A stretch of 59,191 bases of DNA from Bacteroidota bacterium (GTDB lineage: Bacteria; Bacteroidota; Bacteroidia; JABEUT01). Below the pieces are notes generated by a model that was given only the letters and a program-made list of their open reading frames with translations, did not search any database and was not told where the DNA came from. The stretch is from the NCBI GenBank assembly GCA_013285655.1, contig JABDHI010000009.1, forward strand, positions 1 through 59,191, given 5' to 3'. A program made the translations under genes and the position numbers. Positions 36,469 through 46,107 of this stretch are shown here, piece after piece (the stretch's first letter is position 1; each line of letters opens with the position of its first letter).

Positions 36469-39400
36469 ATGAAGAATACTTTGCTCAGCAGAACAATTTC
36501 TGCATTGGCTCTATTCCTATCGGTAAATGCTTTAATGGCTCAACCATACAATCCGTCGCTATTCAACTGCATGAAGTGGCGCATGATTGGCCCATACCGC
36601 GGCGGGCGTACCGTTGGCGCGTGTGGTGTTCAACAACAACCCAACGTATATTACATCGGCGTGAATGATGGTGGTATTTGGAAAACAGATGATTACGGAC
36701 GCACCTGGAACCCGATTTTTGATTCAATGCCTACCGGCTCTATCGGTGATGTAGCAGTTGCTCCATCGAACCCCAATGTAGTTTACGTAGCCAGCGGTGA
36801 AGGTATACAACGCCCTGACCTTTCGGTTGGTAATGGTATGTACAAATCAACCGATGCAGGCAAAACATGGACACACCAGGGGCTTGATGATGCGCAGCAA
36901 ATTGGTGGCCTTGCCATTGACCCGAAAGATGAGAACAGAGTTTTTGCAGCGGTGCTTGGCCATCCTTATGGACCAAACGAAACCCGTGGCGTGTATCGTA
37001 CCACCGATGGAGGAAAGACTTGGCAGAAAGTATTATACATAGATGAGAACAGCGGAGCAATACAAGTTGCTATTGACCCCGTAAACACACAAATAGTTTT
37101 TGCCGATATTTTTATGGCGCGTAATGCCCCTTGGGAGAATGGATATTTCTCCGGTAAGAACAGTGGCTTATATAAATCAGAAGACGGAGGCAATACCTGG
37201 AAAAAATTAGCAGGTGGATTACCAACCGCTGAAATGGGATTAGGCAGAATAGGTTTTTGCATTGCACCAAGTAATCACAATAGATTATATGCAACCATAG
37301 ATTCGAGAAAAGGCGGAGGCGAATATCGTAGCGATGACGGCGGTAATACATGGACATTATTAACAGATGATGTGCGCTTATGGGATCGTGGGGATGATTT
37401 TGCTGAGATAAAGGCAGACCCGAAAAATGCTGACGTAGTTTACGATGTTAACGTTGTAGTTTGGAAATCGATTGATGGAGGAAAAACATGGAAGGGCTTT
37501 AAAGGCGCACCGGGTGGAGATGATTCACACAGGTTATGGATAAACCCTGACAACACAGATGTAATGCTATTGGCAGGAGACCAGGGAGCCTGCATAACTG
37601 TTAACGATGGAGCAACATGGAGTTCGTGGTATAATCAACCTACTGCACAACTATATCACGTTACAGCCGATAATGCGTTCCCTTATAATGTTTATAGCGG
37701 CCAGCAAGAGAGTGGTTCAGTTGGTATTGCTTCTCGTGGTAATGATGGAGGAGTAACCATGCGCGACTGGCACCCAGTTGCTGCTGAAGAATATGGTTAT
37801 GTAGTAGCCGATCCGCTTGACCCGAATATTGTTTACGGAGGAAAAATATCAAAGTATGATAAGCGTACTGGCCAGGCACAAGATATTTCACCGGATGCTA
37901 CACGTTGGGGTAAATACCGCTTTCTGCGTACTGCACCAATCGTCTTCTCGCCTATCGATAAAAAGACATTGTACTTTGCAGGCAATGTAGTTTTTAAAAC
38001 ACACGATGGAGGCAATTCTTGGCAAACTATTAGTCCTGATTTAACGCGTGCTGCATATGATGTACCTCAAAACATTGGAGTATATGCCGCCGATTCGATG
38101 AAGAAAATGCCACCACGCGGAGTGATATATACATTAGCACCTTCACCATTAGACAGCAATACCATTTGGGCAGGTACCGATGACGGATTGATACAAGTAA
38201 CCCGCAATGGCGGACAAACATGGAGCAATGTTACTCCAGCAGGGTTAGCAAGCTGGAATAAAATAAGCCTGATGGATGCCAGCCATAGCAATGTTAATTG
38301 CGCTTACGCAGCCGTTAACGGCAGTAAGCTCGACGATATGCACCCGCATATTTATAAAACCACCGATGGTGGGCAAACCTGGAAAGAAATTGTAACCGGT
38401 TTGCCTAATGACCCTATTAATGTAGTGAAGGAAGATCCTATTCGCAAAGGATTATTATTTGCAGGTTCCGAACGGATGACCTATGTTTCGTTTGATGATG
38501 GAGACCATTGGCAATCGTTGCGATTGAATATGCCCTGTTCATCTATACGCGATTTGACCATAAAAGACAATGACTTGATAGTTGCTACACACGGCCGTTC
38601 GTTTTGGATATTAGATGATATTACACCGCTCAGGCAAATGACCACAGAGACGGCGAAACAGTCTGTTATTTTGTACAAGCCGGAGAATACGTATCGCGTA
38701 CGTTGGGATATGTATCCAGATACACCAATGCCTAAAGATGAACCTGCAGGCCAAAACCCACCCGATGGGGCAATTATAGATTATTACTTATCGGCTAAAG
38801 CAAAAGGAGAAGTTATACTTGATATTTCTGATTTCACAGGTAAGATACTTCGTCACTACAGCAGCTTAGATAGCATGTATAAAATACCACAGGTTAATAT
38901 TCCACTATACTGGATAAGGCCTCAGCATATACTTTCAGCTGATTCAGGCTCGCATCGTTTTTTGTGGGATATGCATTTACCTCCGCTCGATGTGCCTGCG
39001 GAATATCCAATATCTGCAGTAGTTGGCGAAACTGCACCTGCGCCTACTTCACCATGGGTAACGCCAGATACCTATACAGTAACGCTACGTGTAGATGGTA
39101 AAAAGTATTCGCAGTTCTTTGCCGTGGTTATGGATCCACGTGTAAATATTTCATCACTGGCTTTAAAGCAACAATTAATATTATCGATGGTTTGCTATGA
39201 GCACCGTTACTACCTGATAGATGCATTGAAAGAAATAGAATCGATAAAAAAACAGGCACATCTAATTTTACCAAAAACAAAATCACCATTAACTGAAAAT
39301 GTGAAAACCTTTGTGCAAAACTGCGACTCGCTTAAACTAGGCGACATGGAACAGAAGTTTACAATACTATTTAATACTTTGCAAGGAGCCGATGTACAGC

Positions 39401-39540
39401 CCACCCAACAATGTATGGATGCCGTTAAACTGAACGATGACGTCTACAATAAAATTTGGCCGAAATGGGAAGCTCTGAAAAAAGAACTAGGCCCAATTAA
39501 TGAGCAATTGAAGAAGGAGAAGCTATCGACAATACATTAA
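36469..39540 (+). CDS. Exported Asp-box (BNR/VPS10-type) beta-propeller protein
   Basis: This 1023-residue protein has a signal peptide (ends ALMAQ, residue 25). About eleven Asp-box turns follow, such as TDDYGRTW, STDAGKTW, TTDGGKTW, SEDGGNTW, SDDGGNTW, THDGGNSW and TTDGGQTW. They indicate one or two large beta-propellers over residues about 30-720. A C-terminal beta domain and a helical end follow (about 750-1023). The fold is shared by sortilins, sialidases and xyloglucanases, but the Asp boxes are structural, so no enzyme activity should be assumed. It follows the 1493-residue protein by 37 bases and may be cotranscribed. Both proteins are exported. Confidence 0.9.
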   Translation: MKNTLLSRTISALALFLSVNALMAQPYNPSLFNCMKWRMIGPYRGGRTVGACGVQQQPNVYYIGVNDGGIWKTDDYGRTWNPIFDSMPTGSIGDVAVAPSNPNVVYVASGEGIQRPDLSVGNGMYKSTDAGKTWTHQGLDDAQQIGGLAIDPKDENRVFAAVLGHPYGPNETRGVYRTTDGGKTWQKVLYIDENSGAIQVAIDPVNTQIVFADIFMARNAPWENGYFSGKNSGLYKSEDGGNTWKKLAGGLPTAEMGLGRIGFCIAPSNHNRLYATIDSRKGGGEYRSDDGGNTWTLLTDDVRLWDRGDDFAEIKADPKNADVVYDVNVVVWKSIDGGKTWKGFKGAPGGDDSHRLWINPDNTDVMLLAGDQGACITVNDGATWSSWYNQPTAQLYHVTADNAFPYNVYSGQQESGSVGIASRGNDGGVTMRDWHPVAAEEYGYVVADPLDPNIVYGGKISKYDKRTGQAQDISPDATRWGKYRFLRTAPIVFSPIDKKTLYFAGNVVFKTHDGGNSWQTISPDLTRAAYDVPQNIGVYAADSMKKMPPRGVIYTLAPSPLDSNTIWAGTDDGLIQVTRNGGQTWSNVTPAGLASWNKISLMDASHSNVNCAYAAVNGSKLDDMHPHIYKTTDGGQTWKEIVTGLPNDPINVVKEDPIRKGLLFAGSERMTYVSFDDGDHWQSLRLNMPCSSIRDLTIKDNDLIVATHGRSFWILDDITPLRQMTTETAKQSVILYKPENTYRVRWDMYPDTPMPKDEPAGQNPPDGAIIDYYLSAKAKGEVILDISDFTGKILRHYSSLDSMYKIPQVNIPLYWIRPQHILSADSGSHRFLWDMHLPPLDVPAEYPISAVVGETAPAPTSPWVTPDTYTVTLRVDGKKYSQFFAVVMDPRVNISSLALKQQLILSMVCYEHRYYLIDALKEIESIKKQAHLILPKTKSPLTENVKTFVQNCDSLKLGDMEQKFTILFNTLQGADVQPTQQCMDAVKLNDDVYNKIWPKWEALKKELGPINEQLKKEKLSTIH

Positions 39541-39548
39541 TGGAGTTT

Positions 39549-39631
39549 GCGTTAGGGATAGCAGCGGAAAGCCCGGAGCACAGCGAGGACTTGTAGCGGA
39601 TAACCCGACCCGAGGCACGAGGGGAACGCCC
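39549..39631. repeat. GC-rich structured intergenic repeat
   Basis: This 83-base, non-coding block between convergent genes is far more GC-rich than its surroundings. It starts GCGTTAGGGATAG and ends GGGGAACGCCC. It has internal near-duplications: CAGCGGAAAGCCCG against TAGCGGATAACCCG, and GGAGCACAGCGAGG against CGAGGCACGAGGGG. I recall very similar blocks between genes in many Bacteroidota genomes, without a named function. Confidence 0.55.
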
Positions 39632-39658
39632 AAATTGCAGTTAAAATTGGAAAAGAAT

Positions 39659-39685
39659 AGATTCTTCGCTCCGCTCAGAATGACA
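39659..39685. repeat. 27-base repeat, copy 2
   Basis: It matches 18005-18031 at 22 of 27 positions. It lies just after the GC-rich block and 6 bases before the ABC ATPase stop. Confidence 0.5.
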
Positions 39686-39690
39686 AAAAA

Positions 39691-40401
39691 CTAATTAGCA
39701 TTCGCCAAGACCGGGTTAGCATTGATCTCGTCAGATTCGATACCACCATCCTTCAAGCGGATGATACGGTGAGCATATCGAGCAATATCTTCTTCGTGTG
39801 TAACCAGGACTATTGTATTTCCTTTTTTATGGATATCCTCAAACAGGCCCATAATTTCCACCGAGGTTTTAGAATCGAGATTACCTGTAGGTTCATCGGC
39901 CAGAATAATAGCAGGACGGTTAACCAATGCACGGGCAACCGCTACACGCTGGCGTTGTCCGCCCGATAGTTCGTTTGGTTTGTGCATCATACGGCCTTTA
40001 AGTCCGACTTGCTGCAATACCTCTTCCGCCCTTTGTTTGCGCTGTTGTTTGGTAGTACCTGCATATATCATAGGCAGCATCACATTATCTAATGCTGTAG
40101 AACGTGGCAACAGGTTAAAGGTTTGGAACACAAAACCGATTTGCTTATTTCGCACATCGGCCAAGTCGTTATCTAGCATCTTATCAACCGAAATACCATT
40201 TAATATGTATTGTCCACTGGTTGGAGTATCGAGGCAACCAAGCACGTTCATTAAAGTAGATTTACCAGAACCCGAAGGGCCCATTAAGGCAACGTATTCA
40301 TTCTTGCAAATGGTGAGGCTAACAGAATGCAGAGCGTTAATGGTCTCTACACCCATTTTATAGACTTTACTTATTCCGATAAGTTCAATTATCTTTTCCA
40401 T
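39691..40401 (-). CDS. ABC transporter ATP-binding protein, MacB/LolD type
   Basis: This 236-residue protein has Walker A at residues 41-49 (GPSGSGKST), signature [15 protein letters not shown], Walker [13 protein letters not shown], and the DEPTGNLDS form and H-loop (VLVTHEED) of the MacB/LolD group. These ATPases power mechanotransmission permeases for lipoprotein release, peptide export or cell division. No FtsX/MacB-type permease gene is adjacent, so the partner lies elsewhere. The gene follows the methyltransferase gene by 42 bases on the same strand. Confidence 0.96.
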   Translation of the reverse strand: MEKIIELIGISKVYKMGVETINALHSVSLTICKNEYVALMGPSGSGKSTLMNVLGCLDTPTSGQYILNGISVDKMLDNDLADVRNKQIGFVFQTFNLLPRSTALDNVMLPMIYAGTTKQQRKQRAEEVLQQVGLKGRMMHKPNELSGGQRQRVAVARALVNRPAIILADEPTGNLDSKTSVEIMGLFEDIHKKGNTIVLVTHEEDIARYAHRIIRLKDGGIESDEINANPVLANAN

Positions 40402-40443
40402 AGCCTCTAATTATATGCGAATATACCAAAAGGGCGCAATTGC

Positions 40444-41250
40444 TTAATACTTAAGCGTAAAGTGTTGCTTTACCTGCCCTTTTCGGAAGAATACCAGGCC
40501 AAAGGAGAAAAGATCGATAGTTACGGTAGCATTCGGTTCTTTAATAATCTGCTGCCAGGCACTATACATCCCAGGCGACCATCGTATATCATCCAATATA
40601 AAAACGCAGTTATCGGCAGCCAATGGCAGGCACTGCTTAAAGTAATTGAGGGTAGGCTCTTTTTTATGGTTGCCGTCGAAGAACACATAATCGAGTGAAA
40701 TGATAGTCTTTAATACTTGTGGTAGAGTCTCGTCGAAATTACCTGTTACCTGTTTTATATTGGTTGCCTTAAGCAGTTGAAAATTCTTAGATGCCAGCTT
40801 TGCTGTTTCGGGGCTGCCTTCCATAGTTATAAAGTTAGCCTTAGGACAAGCCTTGGCTTGGTACAGCGTACTAATACCTAGCGATGTACCTATTTCCAGC
40901 ATGGTCTTGGGTTGCATAAAATTTGCCAGACGGAACAATACTCGTCCTTGTTTAGTAGGTATAGCAGACTTTGAAATAATATCGCTTACTTTTCTTTTAG
41001 TACTTCCTACTACACCCGCTCCAAAATCAACCACATTGATCTCTTCGTCAGACTGTATTAACATGGACCTAAGGTGCTCAATTGGAGCGAAATCGTAATA
41101 CTCGTGGTCGCCATCAATAACCTTTTGATAAAACTCATACACAAAAGCAGAATGAGTACCATGCAGCGTTTTAGCGCGCATTAAATATTGCAGGTACTGA
41201 AAGGGGAGAAATATTTTTTTCACCCCACGAAAATACAAATCTATAGCCAT
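40444..41250 (-). CDS. Class I SAM-dependent methyltransferase
   Basis: This 268-residue protein has SAM-binding motif I in TMLEIGTSLGISTLYQA (about 117-133) and the acidic residue after the second strand (ITMEGSPETAKLA). The catalytic-region strand is DYVFFDGNHKKEPTL, followed by FILDDIRWSPGM. The pattern is closest to the O-methyltransferase type 3/CmcI-like group. The substrate is unknown. The N-terminal 75 residues are helical and may cap the active site. It is transcribed away from the isoaspartyl peptidase gene and leads into the ABC ATPase gene. Confidence 0.88.
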   Translation of the reverse strand: MAIDLYFRGVKKIFLPFQYLQYLMRAKTLHGTHSAFVYEFYQKVIDGDHEYYDFAPIEHLRSMLIQSDEEINVVDFGAGVVGSTKRKVSDIISKSAIPTKQGRVLFRLANFMQPKTMLEIGTSLGISTLYQAKACPKANFITMEGSPETAKLASKNFQLLKATNIKQVTGNFDETLPQVLKTIISLDYVFFDGNHKKEPTLNYFKQCLPLAADNCVFILDDIRWSPGMYSAWQQIIKEPNATVTIDLFSFGLVFFRKGQVKQHFTLKY

Positions 41251-41259
41251 AAAATTTCA

Positions 41260-41267
41260 TACTTTTG
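41260..41267 (+). promoter_or_regulatory. -7 promoter box of the isoaspartyl peptidase-folC unit
   Basis: TACTTTTG, exact TAnnTTTG, lies 34 bases before the ATG at 41302. Confidence 0.5.
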
Positions 41268-41301
41268 ACAGGCTTATAAATTATCTCCTTTTAGCATATT
41301 T

Positions 41302-42237
41302 ATGGGAAATTACGCGATAGCGATACACGGTGGTGCAGGCAGCCTGATGACAGGCACAGTTACCGCTGAAAAAGAAAAAGAATTTAACGATAAACTTTCA
41401 GAAGCTCTGCAGGCTGGGTACAATATATTAAGCAAAGAGGGTACGGCTATTGATGCGGTAGAAGCAGCAGTGCGTGTATTAGAAGACAGTCCATTATTTA
41501 ACGCAGGTAAAGGTTCAGTATTTAATAGCGATGGAATAAACGAAATGGATGCTGCCATTATGAATGGCAAAAATTTGAGAGCGGGCGCTATTGCAGAAGT
41601 ACATACGGTGCGCAACCCTATTTCAGCAGCACGTGCTATAATGGAAAAATCGAAACACGTTTTATTAGCAAGTACAGGCGCGGAGAAATTTGCCAAAGAA
41701 GCAGGCCTTGAAATTGTGGACCCATCATACTTTTACGACGATAACAGACATAAACAATGGCTAGCAACAAAAGACAACGATAGCATTAATTCGTGGGCCG
41801 GTGATGGTATACCAGAAGGGACCAAGAAACACGGTACAGTTGGTTGTGTAGCATTAGATAGTCAAGGAAATATTGCAGCAGCTACATCGACCGGTGGTAT
41901 TAACAACAAAAAATTCGGCCGTGTAGGTGATTCACCAATTATTGGTGCGGGTACATATGCCAACAACAAAACCTGTGCAGTATCATGCACCGGCGAAGGT
42001 GAATATTTCATCCGCAATGTGGTGGCCTATGATATATCGGCCCTTATGGAATACAAGGGGCTTACCATTGCACAAGCTACTGCTGAAGTATTGAAAAAGG
42101 TAGCATTGCTTGGTGGCGAAGGCGGACTAGTTGCTATAGATGCACAAGGAAATATATCAGCACCGTTCAATACCAATTCAATGTTCCGTGGTTGGATAAA
42201 TACCGCGGGAGAAAAATTCACTGGTATTTTCAGATAA
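41302..42237 (+). CDS. Isoaspartyl peptidase / plant-type L-asparaginase
   Basis: This 311-residue N-terminal nucleophile hydrolase precursor has an alpha-subunit start NYAIAIHGGAGS. The autocleavage site is KKHGTVGCVALD, with Thr179 as the new N-terminus and nucleophile. The beta-subunit continues through STGGINNKKFGRVGDSPIIG and SCTGEGEYFIR. It hydrolyses isoaspartyl dipeptides and L-asparagine. There is no signal peptide, so it is cytoplasmic. folC follows after 9 bases. Confidence 0.95.
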   Translation: MGNYAIAIHGGAGSLMTGTVTAEKEKEFNDKLSEALQAGYNILSKEGTAIDAVEAAVRVLEDSPLFNAGKGSVFNSDGINEMDAAIMNGKNLRAGAIAEVHTVRNPISAARAIMEKSKHVLLASTGAEKFAKEAGLEIVDPSYFYDDNRHKQWLATKDNDSINSWAGDGIPEGTKKHGTVGCVALDSQGNIAAATSTGGINNKKFGRVGDSPIIGAGTYANNKTCAVSCTGEGEYFIRNVVAYDISALMEYKGLTIAQATAEVLKKVALLGGEGGLVAIDAQGNISAPFNTNSMFRGWINTAGEKFTGIFR

Positions 42238-42246
42238 GCCATTCGT

Positions 42247-43551
42247 ATGAAAACATACAGCGAAGTATTAGACTACCTGTATAAACGCCTACCTATCTTT
42301 CAAAGGGTTGGTAGCATTGCCTACAAAGGCGGATTGGATAATATTATTAAACTCTGTAATGCACTAGGGAATCCTCAAACCAAGTTTCCTGTAATACATA
42401 TTGCAGGTACCAACGGCAAAGGCTCTACTTCTCATTATCTCGCATCTATACTACAAAGTGCAGGCTATAAAAATGTAGGGCTACACACTTCACCACATTT
42501 AAAAGACTTTAGGGACCGCATAAAACTTAATGGCATACCCATGCCGGAAAAAGATGTAGTTGACTTTGTGAATTCAAACAAAGAACTCATTGAACAAATG
42601 GATTGCTCTTTTTTTGAATTAAGCGTAGCTATGACGTTCTGGTATTTTGCAAAAGAGAAATGCGAAATAGCTGTTATTGAAACCGGGCTTGGTGGCAGAT
42701 TAGATTCTACCAATATTGTTGACCCTATAGTTTCTGTTATTACAAATATTAGCTTTGACCATGTTGCTTTATTGGGCGATACCTTACCCAAGATAGCGGT
42801 CGAAAAAGCTGGTATTATTAAACCAGGCAAGCCGGTGGTAATTGGTGAAACACAAAGCGAAACAAAACCGGTATTCGAGGCTAAAGCAAAAGAGCTGAAC
42901 TGCCCTATTTACTTTGCTGACAGTATTTACAGTGTTAGCAATGTACACACACTCAGTAAAGGCAATACGCCTTACCTTGTAATGGACATTACAAAAAATG
43001 GCAAGCCGCATTTTACAGAATTATACTCAGAATTAAACGGAATATATCAGCAGAAAAATATTTGTACTGTAATTGCAATTGTTGATATACTGAACAATGC
43101 AGGATATAAAATAAGTCAAGAGAATATAAAGCAGGGTGTTGCTAAAGTAATAACACAAACGGGGCTTTTGGGCAGATGGCAAACCATCTCTACTTCCCCA
43201 CTTACTATTGCTGACACAGGCCATAACGAAGCCGGAATAAAAGAAGTAATCAAACAACTAGCAACCGTTAAATACAAACACCTTCATTTTGTCATTGGCG
43301 TTGTGAATGATAAAGAACCTAATAAAGTTCTGGCGTTGCTACCTAAAGATGCTACCTATTATTTTTGCAAGGCAAATATTCCGAGGGCACTTCCCGAAAC
43401 GGAATTAGCAACCATTGCTGCCAACTACAATTTGCACGGCAATTGCTATGCTACAGTTAAAGTAGCATTAGATGCGGCACAGAAAAATGCAACACAAGAC
43501 GACCTTGTTTTTGTAGGAGGCAGTACCTTTATAGTAGCCGAGGCTATTTAG
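42247..43551 (+). CDS. folC: Folylpolyglutamate synthase / dihydrofolate synthase
   Basis: This 434-residue Mur-ligase-like enzyme has the ATP loop HIAGTNGKGSTSHYLASIL, the omega-loop region GLHTSPHLKDFRDRIKLNG, FELSVAMTFWYFA and the C-terminal DTGHNEAGIKEV. It adds glutamate to dihydropteroate and/or folates. The last four bases (TTAG) are shared with the stop of the convergent M3 peptidase gene. Confidence 0.96.
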   Translation: MKTYSEVLDYLYKRLPIFQRVGSIAYKGGLDNIIKLCNALGNPQTKFPVIHIAGTNGKGSTSHYLASILQSAGYKNVGLHTSPHLKDFRDRIKLNGIPMPEKDVVDFVNSNKELIEQMDCSFFELSVAMTFWYFAKEKCEIAVIETGLGGRLDSTNIVDPIVSVITNISFDHVALLGDTLPKIAVEKAGIIKPGKPVVIGETQSETKPVFEAKAKELNCPIYFADSIYSVSNVHTLSKGNTPYLVMDITKNGKPHFTELYSELNGIYQQKNICTVIAIVDILNNAGYKISQENIKQGVAKVITQTGLLGRWQTISTSPLTIADTGHNEAGIKEVIKQLATVKYKHLHFVIGVVNDKEPNKVLALLPKDATYYFCKANIPRALPETELATIAANYNLHGNCYATVKVALDAAQKNATQDDLVFVGGSTFIVAEAI

Positions 43552-45242
43552 TTCAGGCTGCTGTCGTTAATAGAGCGTATCCACTTACCTGCTTCAGCAG
43601 TAACGCCTTCCAAACATCCATCCTTAAAAGGCGAAGTAAGCTTAGCCAGTTTTACCAACTCTAAGAACGATTGACTTCCGCCTGCATTGCATAATTCCTG
43701 GTAATCTACCAAGGCTTGTTTGCGATCTTCGTTTGAACGTTTCCAGAATTGTAAAGCACATACTTGTGCCAATGTATAATCGATATAATAGAAAGGACTT
43801 TGGAAAATATGGCCCTGTTGTTGCCAAAAACCACCTTCATTCAGGAATGCATTATCTTCATAATCGCGGTGTGGCAGATATTTCTTTTCGATATTCCTCC
43901 ATTGTGTTTTCCTTTCGGCAGGGGTTGCATCCGGATTATCATATACCCAGTGCTGGTACTCATCAACAGTTACACCATATGGCAGAAACTGCAATGCGCC
44001 ACACAAGTGCTCGAACAAGAATTTGTCGGTTCCTTCTTCAAAGAATAATTTCATCCATGGCCAGGTCAAAAACTCCATGCTCATAGAATGTATTTCACAA
44101 GCTTCGTATGTAGGGAAATAATATTCAGGCACTGAATACTCCCGGCTTGAATACCCTTGGAATGCATGGCCCGCTTCGTGGGTTAGCACTGTTACGTCGT
44201 GCATGGTGCCATTAAAGTTGGCAAATATAAATGGGCTCTTGTAATCATTTAAAAAGGTGCAATACCCGCCTGCTGCCTTATTCTTTCTCGATACTAAGTC
44301 CATCAATTCGTTATCCATCATGTACTTAAAGAACTCCGAAGTGCGTGGCGAAAGTTCATCATACATTTGTTTTGCCTTGCTCAACATCCACTTCTCATCA
44401 CCCTTAGGACGTGCGTTACCTGTCTTGAATAAAAGGGCTTCGTCGTAATACTTTAGCTTATCTAAACCCAAGCGTTTTGCTTGTTTGGTTTTTAATTCGG
44501 TAACCAGTGGTACAACATATTTACGTATTTGCTCACGGTAATTCTTTACCATATCAGCATTATAATCACTGCGCATTAAGCGCATGTACGCCAATTCGGT
44601 AAACGAATTAAAGCCAAGTTTTTTTGCAATTTTGGTACGTTGCTTCACTAACCCATCGTAGATACGGTCAAGGTCAGCAGTCTTTTCAGTAAAGAATTTG
44701 TATTTGGCAATATTGGCGTTCTTACGAATATCTCTATCGAATGAACTGAGGTAAGGTGAAAGCTCTGAAAGACTCAACTCCTTTCCATCGAACTGAATAT
44801 GAGCCGAAGCAATAAGCTTAGTATACTCACTGCCCAATTGATTTTCTAAAACCAGGTCGGCTTCTACTTCTGGCGAAAATGTTTTCAGCTTCATTTCAGC
44901 TATACTAAATAACTGCTTTCCAAACTTTGCCTCTAATTGCTTCCTGTACTTCGATTGGGTAAGCGCTCTGTAGAATGCAGTTACTAGCCCGGTATAAGCC
45001 GGTTCGTTATTATCGAAAAAGTCCTGCTCAGCCTGATTCTGTGCATTCGAAGTATCTTGTGTATAGCGTATGCTGGCAAACGAATACATGGTTTCGAAAT
45101 GATTGCGAAGCTTATTGATCTCCGTTATCGCCTCAATCTGTTTCTGTTCATTAGCGTCGTTAAACTCCTGAATAAGTGCATTCATGCGCTTGCTCAACGA
45201 GTCTATATCAGGACGCTCGTAAGGTATCTGAGTAAATTTCAT
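43548..45242 (-). CDS. M3 family oligoendopeptidase
   Basis: This 564-residue thimet/PepF-type metallopeptidase has the zinc motif HEAGH at 355-359 (VLTHEAGHAFQGYSSREY) and the downstream Glu ligand in EACEIHSMSMEFLTW. The C-terminal YIDYTLAQVCALQFW is also typical. There is no signal peptide, so it is cytoplasmic and probably trims peptides of 5-20 residues. It is preceded by the outer-membrane barrel gene with a gap of only 12 bases, so the two are cotranscribed despite different cell locations. Confidence 0.95.
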   Translation of the reverse strand: MKFTQIPYERPDIDSLSKRMNALIQEFNDANEQKQIEAITEINKLRNHFETMYSFASIRYTQDTSNAQNQAEQDFFDNNEPAYTGLVTAFYRALTQSKYRKQLEAKFGKQLFSIAEMKLKTFSPEVEADLVLENQLGSEYTKLIASAHIQFDGKELSLSELSPYLSSFDRDIRKNANIAKYKFFTEKTADLDRIYDGLVKQRTKIAKKLGFNSFTELAYMRLMRSDYNADMVKNYREQIRKYVVPLVTELKTKQAKRLGLDKLKYYDEALLFKTGNARPKGDEKWMLSKAKQMYDELSPRTSEFFKYMMDNELMDLVSRKNKAAGGYCTFLNDYKSPFIFANFNGTMHDVTVLTHEAGHAFQGYSSREYSVPEYYFPTYEACEIHSMSMEFLTWPWMKLFFEEGTDKFLFEHLCGALQFLPYGVTVDEYQHWVYDNPDATPAERKTQWRNIEKKYLPHRDYEDNAFLNEGGFWQQQGHIFQSPFYYIDYTLAQVCALQFWKRSNEDRKQALVDYQELCNAGGSQSFLELVKLAKLTSPFKDGCLEGVTAEAGKWIRSINDSSLN

Positions 45243-45254
45243 AGTAAAATTGGT

Positions 45255-46028
45255 TTAAAAATCGTGACCAATACGGTAAACAAAGCCTATACCAAATGCA
45301 GCCGAAACAGCATTGGTAGCAGCATAACTTCCGTACATTTGGTGTATGTTACCACTTTGGTAAAGACTTGGGTCTTTCATATTCTGTCCGAGTGCGTCAA
45401 CACCCTTCAAGTCGGTAAAGTCGTATATAAGGCGAAGGTTAATGTTAAAAAAGAAAGAATGCGATAACCTGATGTTATTACCAAAAGCAAGTACGCCGGA
45501 AAAATAAGTAGAAGGGTAATACTGCTTTACATTTGAGCTATATGATGAAACAGGGCCTTCTTTATAAGTTGCACTATAATTCGCATCGCTTAATATCTCA
45601 ACTTGAGGGCCAATTTCGGCATACGCACCATTGCCCGATAAGAAGCGGAACATTACAGGTATTTGCAAGGTATTAAGAGTTGTTGTAGAACTATAATCAG
45701 CCCCCGGGTAATAGTATAATCCTGTAGTAAGTTGGCCCGGAGTTTGTGAAAATGTACCACTATAGTTTTGAGATAATGAAGCAAGCATTATGTTCGCCTC
45801 AATACCGGTATGGTCGGTAAAATTATATGCTAAATGCAAGCCATAAGTATAGGAATATGCAGCATTATAACTTTCAGAAGTAGAGTTTGGCCCACCCCCC
45901 GAATTGGTTACGTTTGAGTTGAAGAACCAGTTACTTGTGGCCAGATAACGAGCTCCAATTTCGAAGCTTTGCGCCTTAGCAAGCGAGAAGAAAACTACAC
46001 ATACCAATAAGACATAATATTTTTTCAT
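45255..46028 (-). CDS. Outer-membrane beta-barrel protein
   Basis: The ATG at 46028 gives a clean signal peptide (MKKYYVLLVCVVFFSLAKAQ); upstream in-frame starts would run into the promoter. The 257-residue protein alternates polar and hydrophobic residues in strands (SYTYGLHLAYNFTDHTGIEA, AYAEIGPQVEIL) and ends with Phe (YRIGHDF), as outer-membrane barrels do. It matches the general porin-family or PorT-like 8-stranded type without a specific function. It faces fabG across a palindromic double promoter. Confidence 0.82.
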   Translation of the reverse strand: MKKYYVLLVCVVFFSLAKAQSFEIGARYLATSNWFFNSNVTNSGGGPNSTSESYNAAYSYTYGLHLAYNFTDHTGIEANIMLASLSQNYSGTFSQTPGQLTTGLYYYPGADYSSTTTLNTLQIPVMFRFLSGNGAYAEIGPQVEILSDANYSATYKEGPVSSYSSNVKQYYPSTYFSGVLAFGNNIRLSHSFFFNINLRLIYDFTDLKGVDALGQNMKDPSLYQSGNIHQMYGSYAATNAVSAAFGIGFVYRIGHDF

Positions 46029-46048
46029 ACGATGGGCTCTTTTTATGC

Positions 46049-46056
46049 TATTTTTG
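46049..46056 (+). promoter_or_regulatory. -7 promoter box of fabG
   Basis: TATTTTTG, exact TAnnTTTG, 51 bases before the fabG ATG. It forms the left half of a palindrome with the opposing box at 46062-46069. Confidence 0.5.
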
Positions 46057-46061
46057 ACAAC

Positions 46062-46069
46062 CAAAAATA
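46062..46069 (-). promoter_or_regulatory. -7 promoter box of the outer-membrane barrel gene
   Basis: The minus strand reads TATTTTTG, 33 bases before the ATG at 46028. It is the mirror half of the 46048-46070 dyad. Confidence 0.5.
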
Positions 46070-46107
46070 GGCAAATATTTGATTTGCCGTGTAACCAAAT
46101 AATTACT

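Noticed and set aside
36740-37357. Several overlapping frames on both strands inside the Asp-box propeller gene
   Set aside because: They are shadows of a well-supported gene and have no recognisable domains.
39541-39690. tRNA or known small RNA in the GC-rich block
   Set aside because: No cloverleaf, anticodon arm or T-loop (GTTCRA) could be placed; treated as a repeat.
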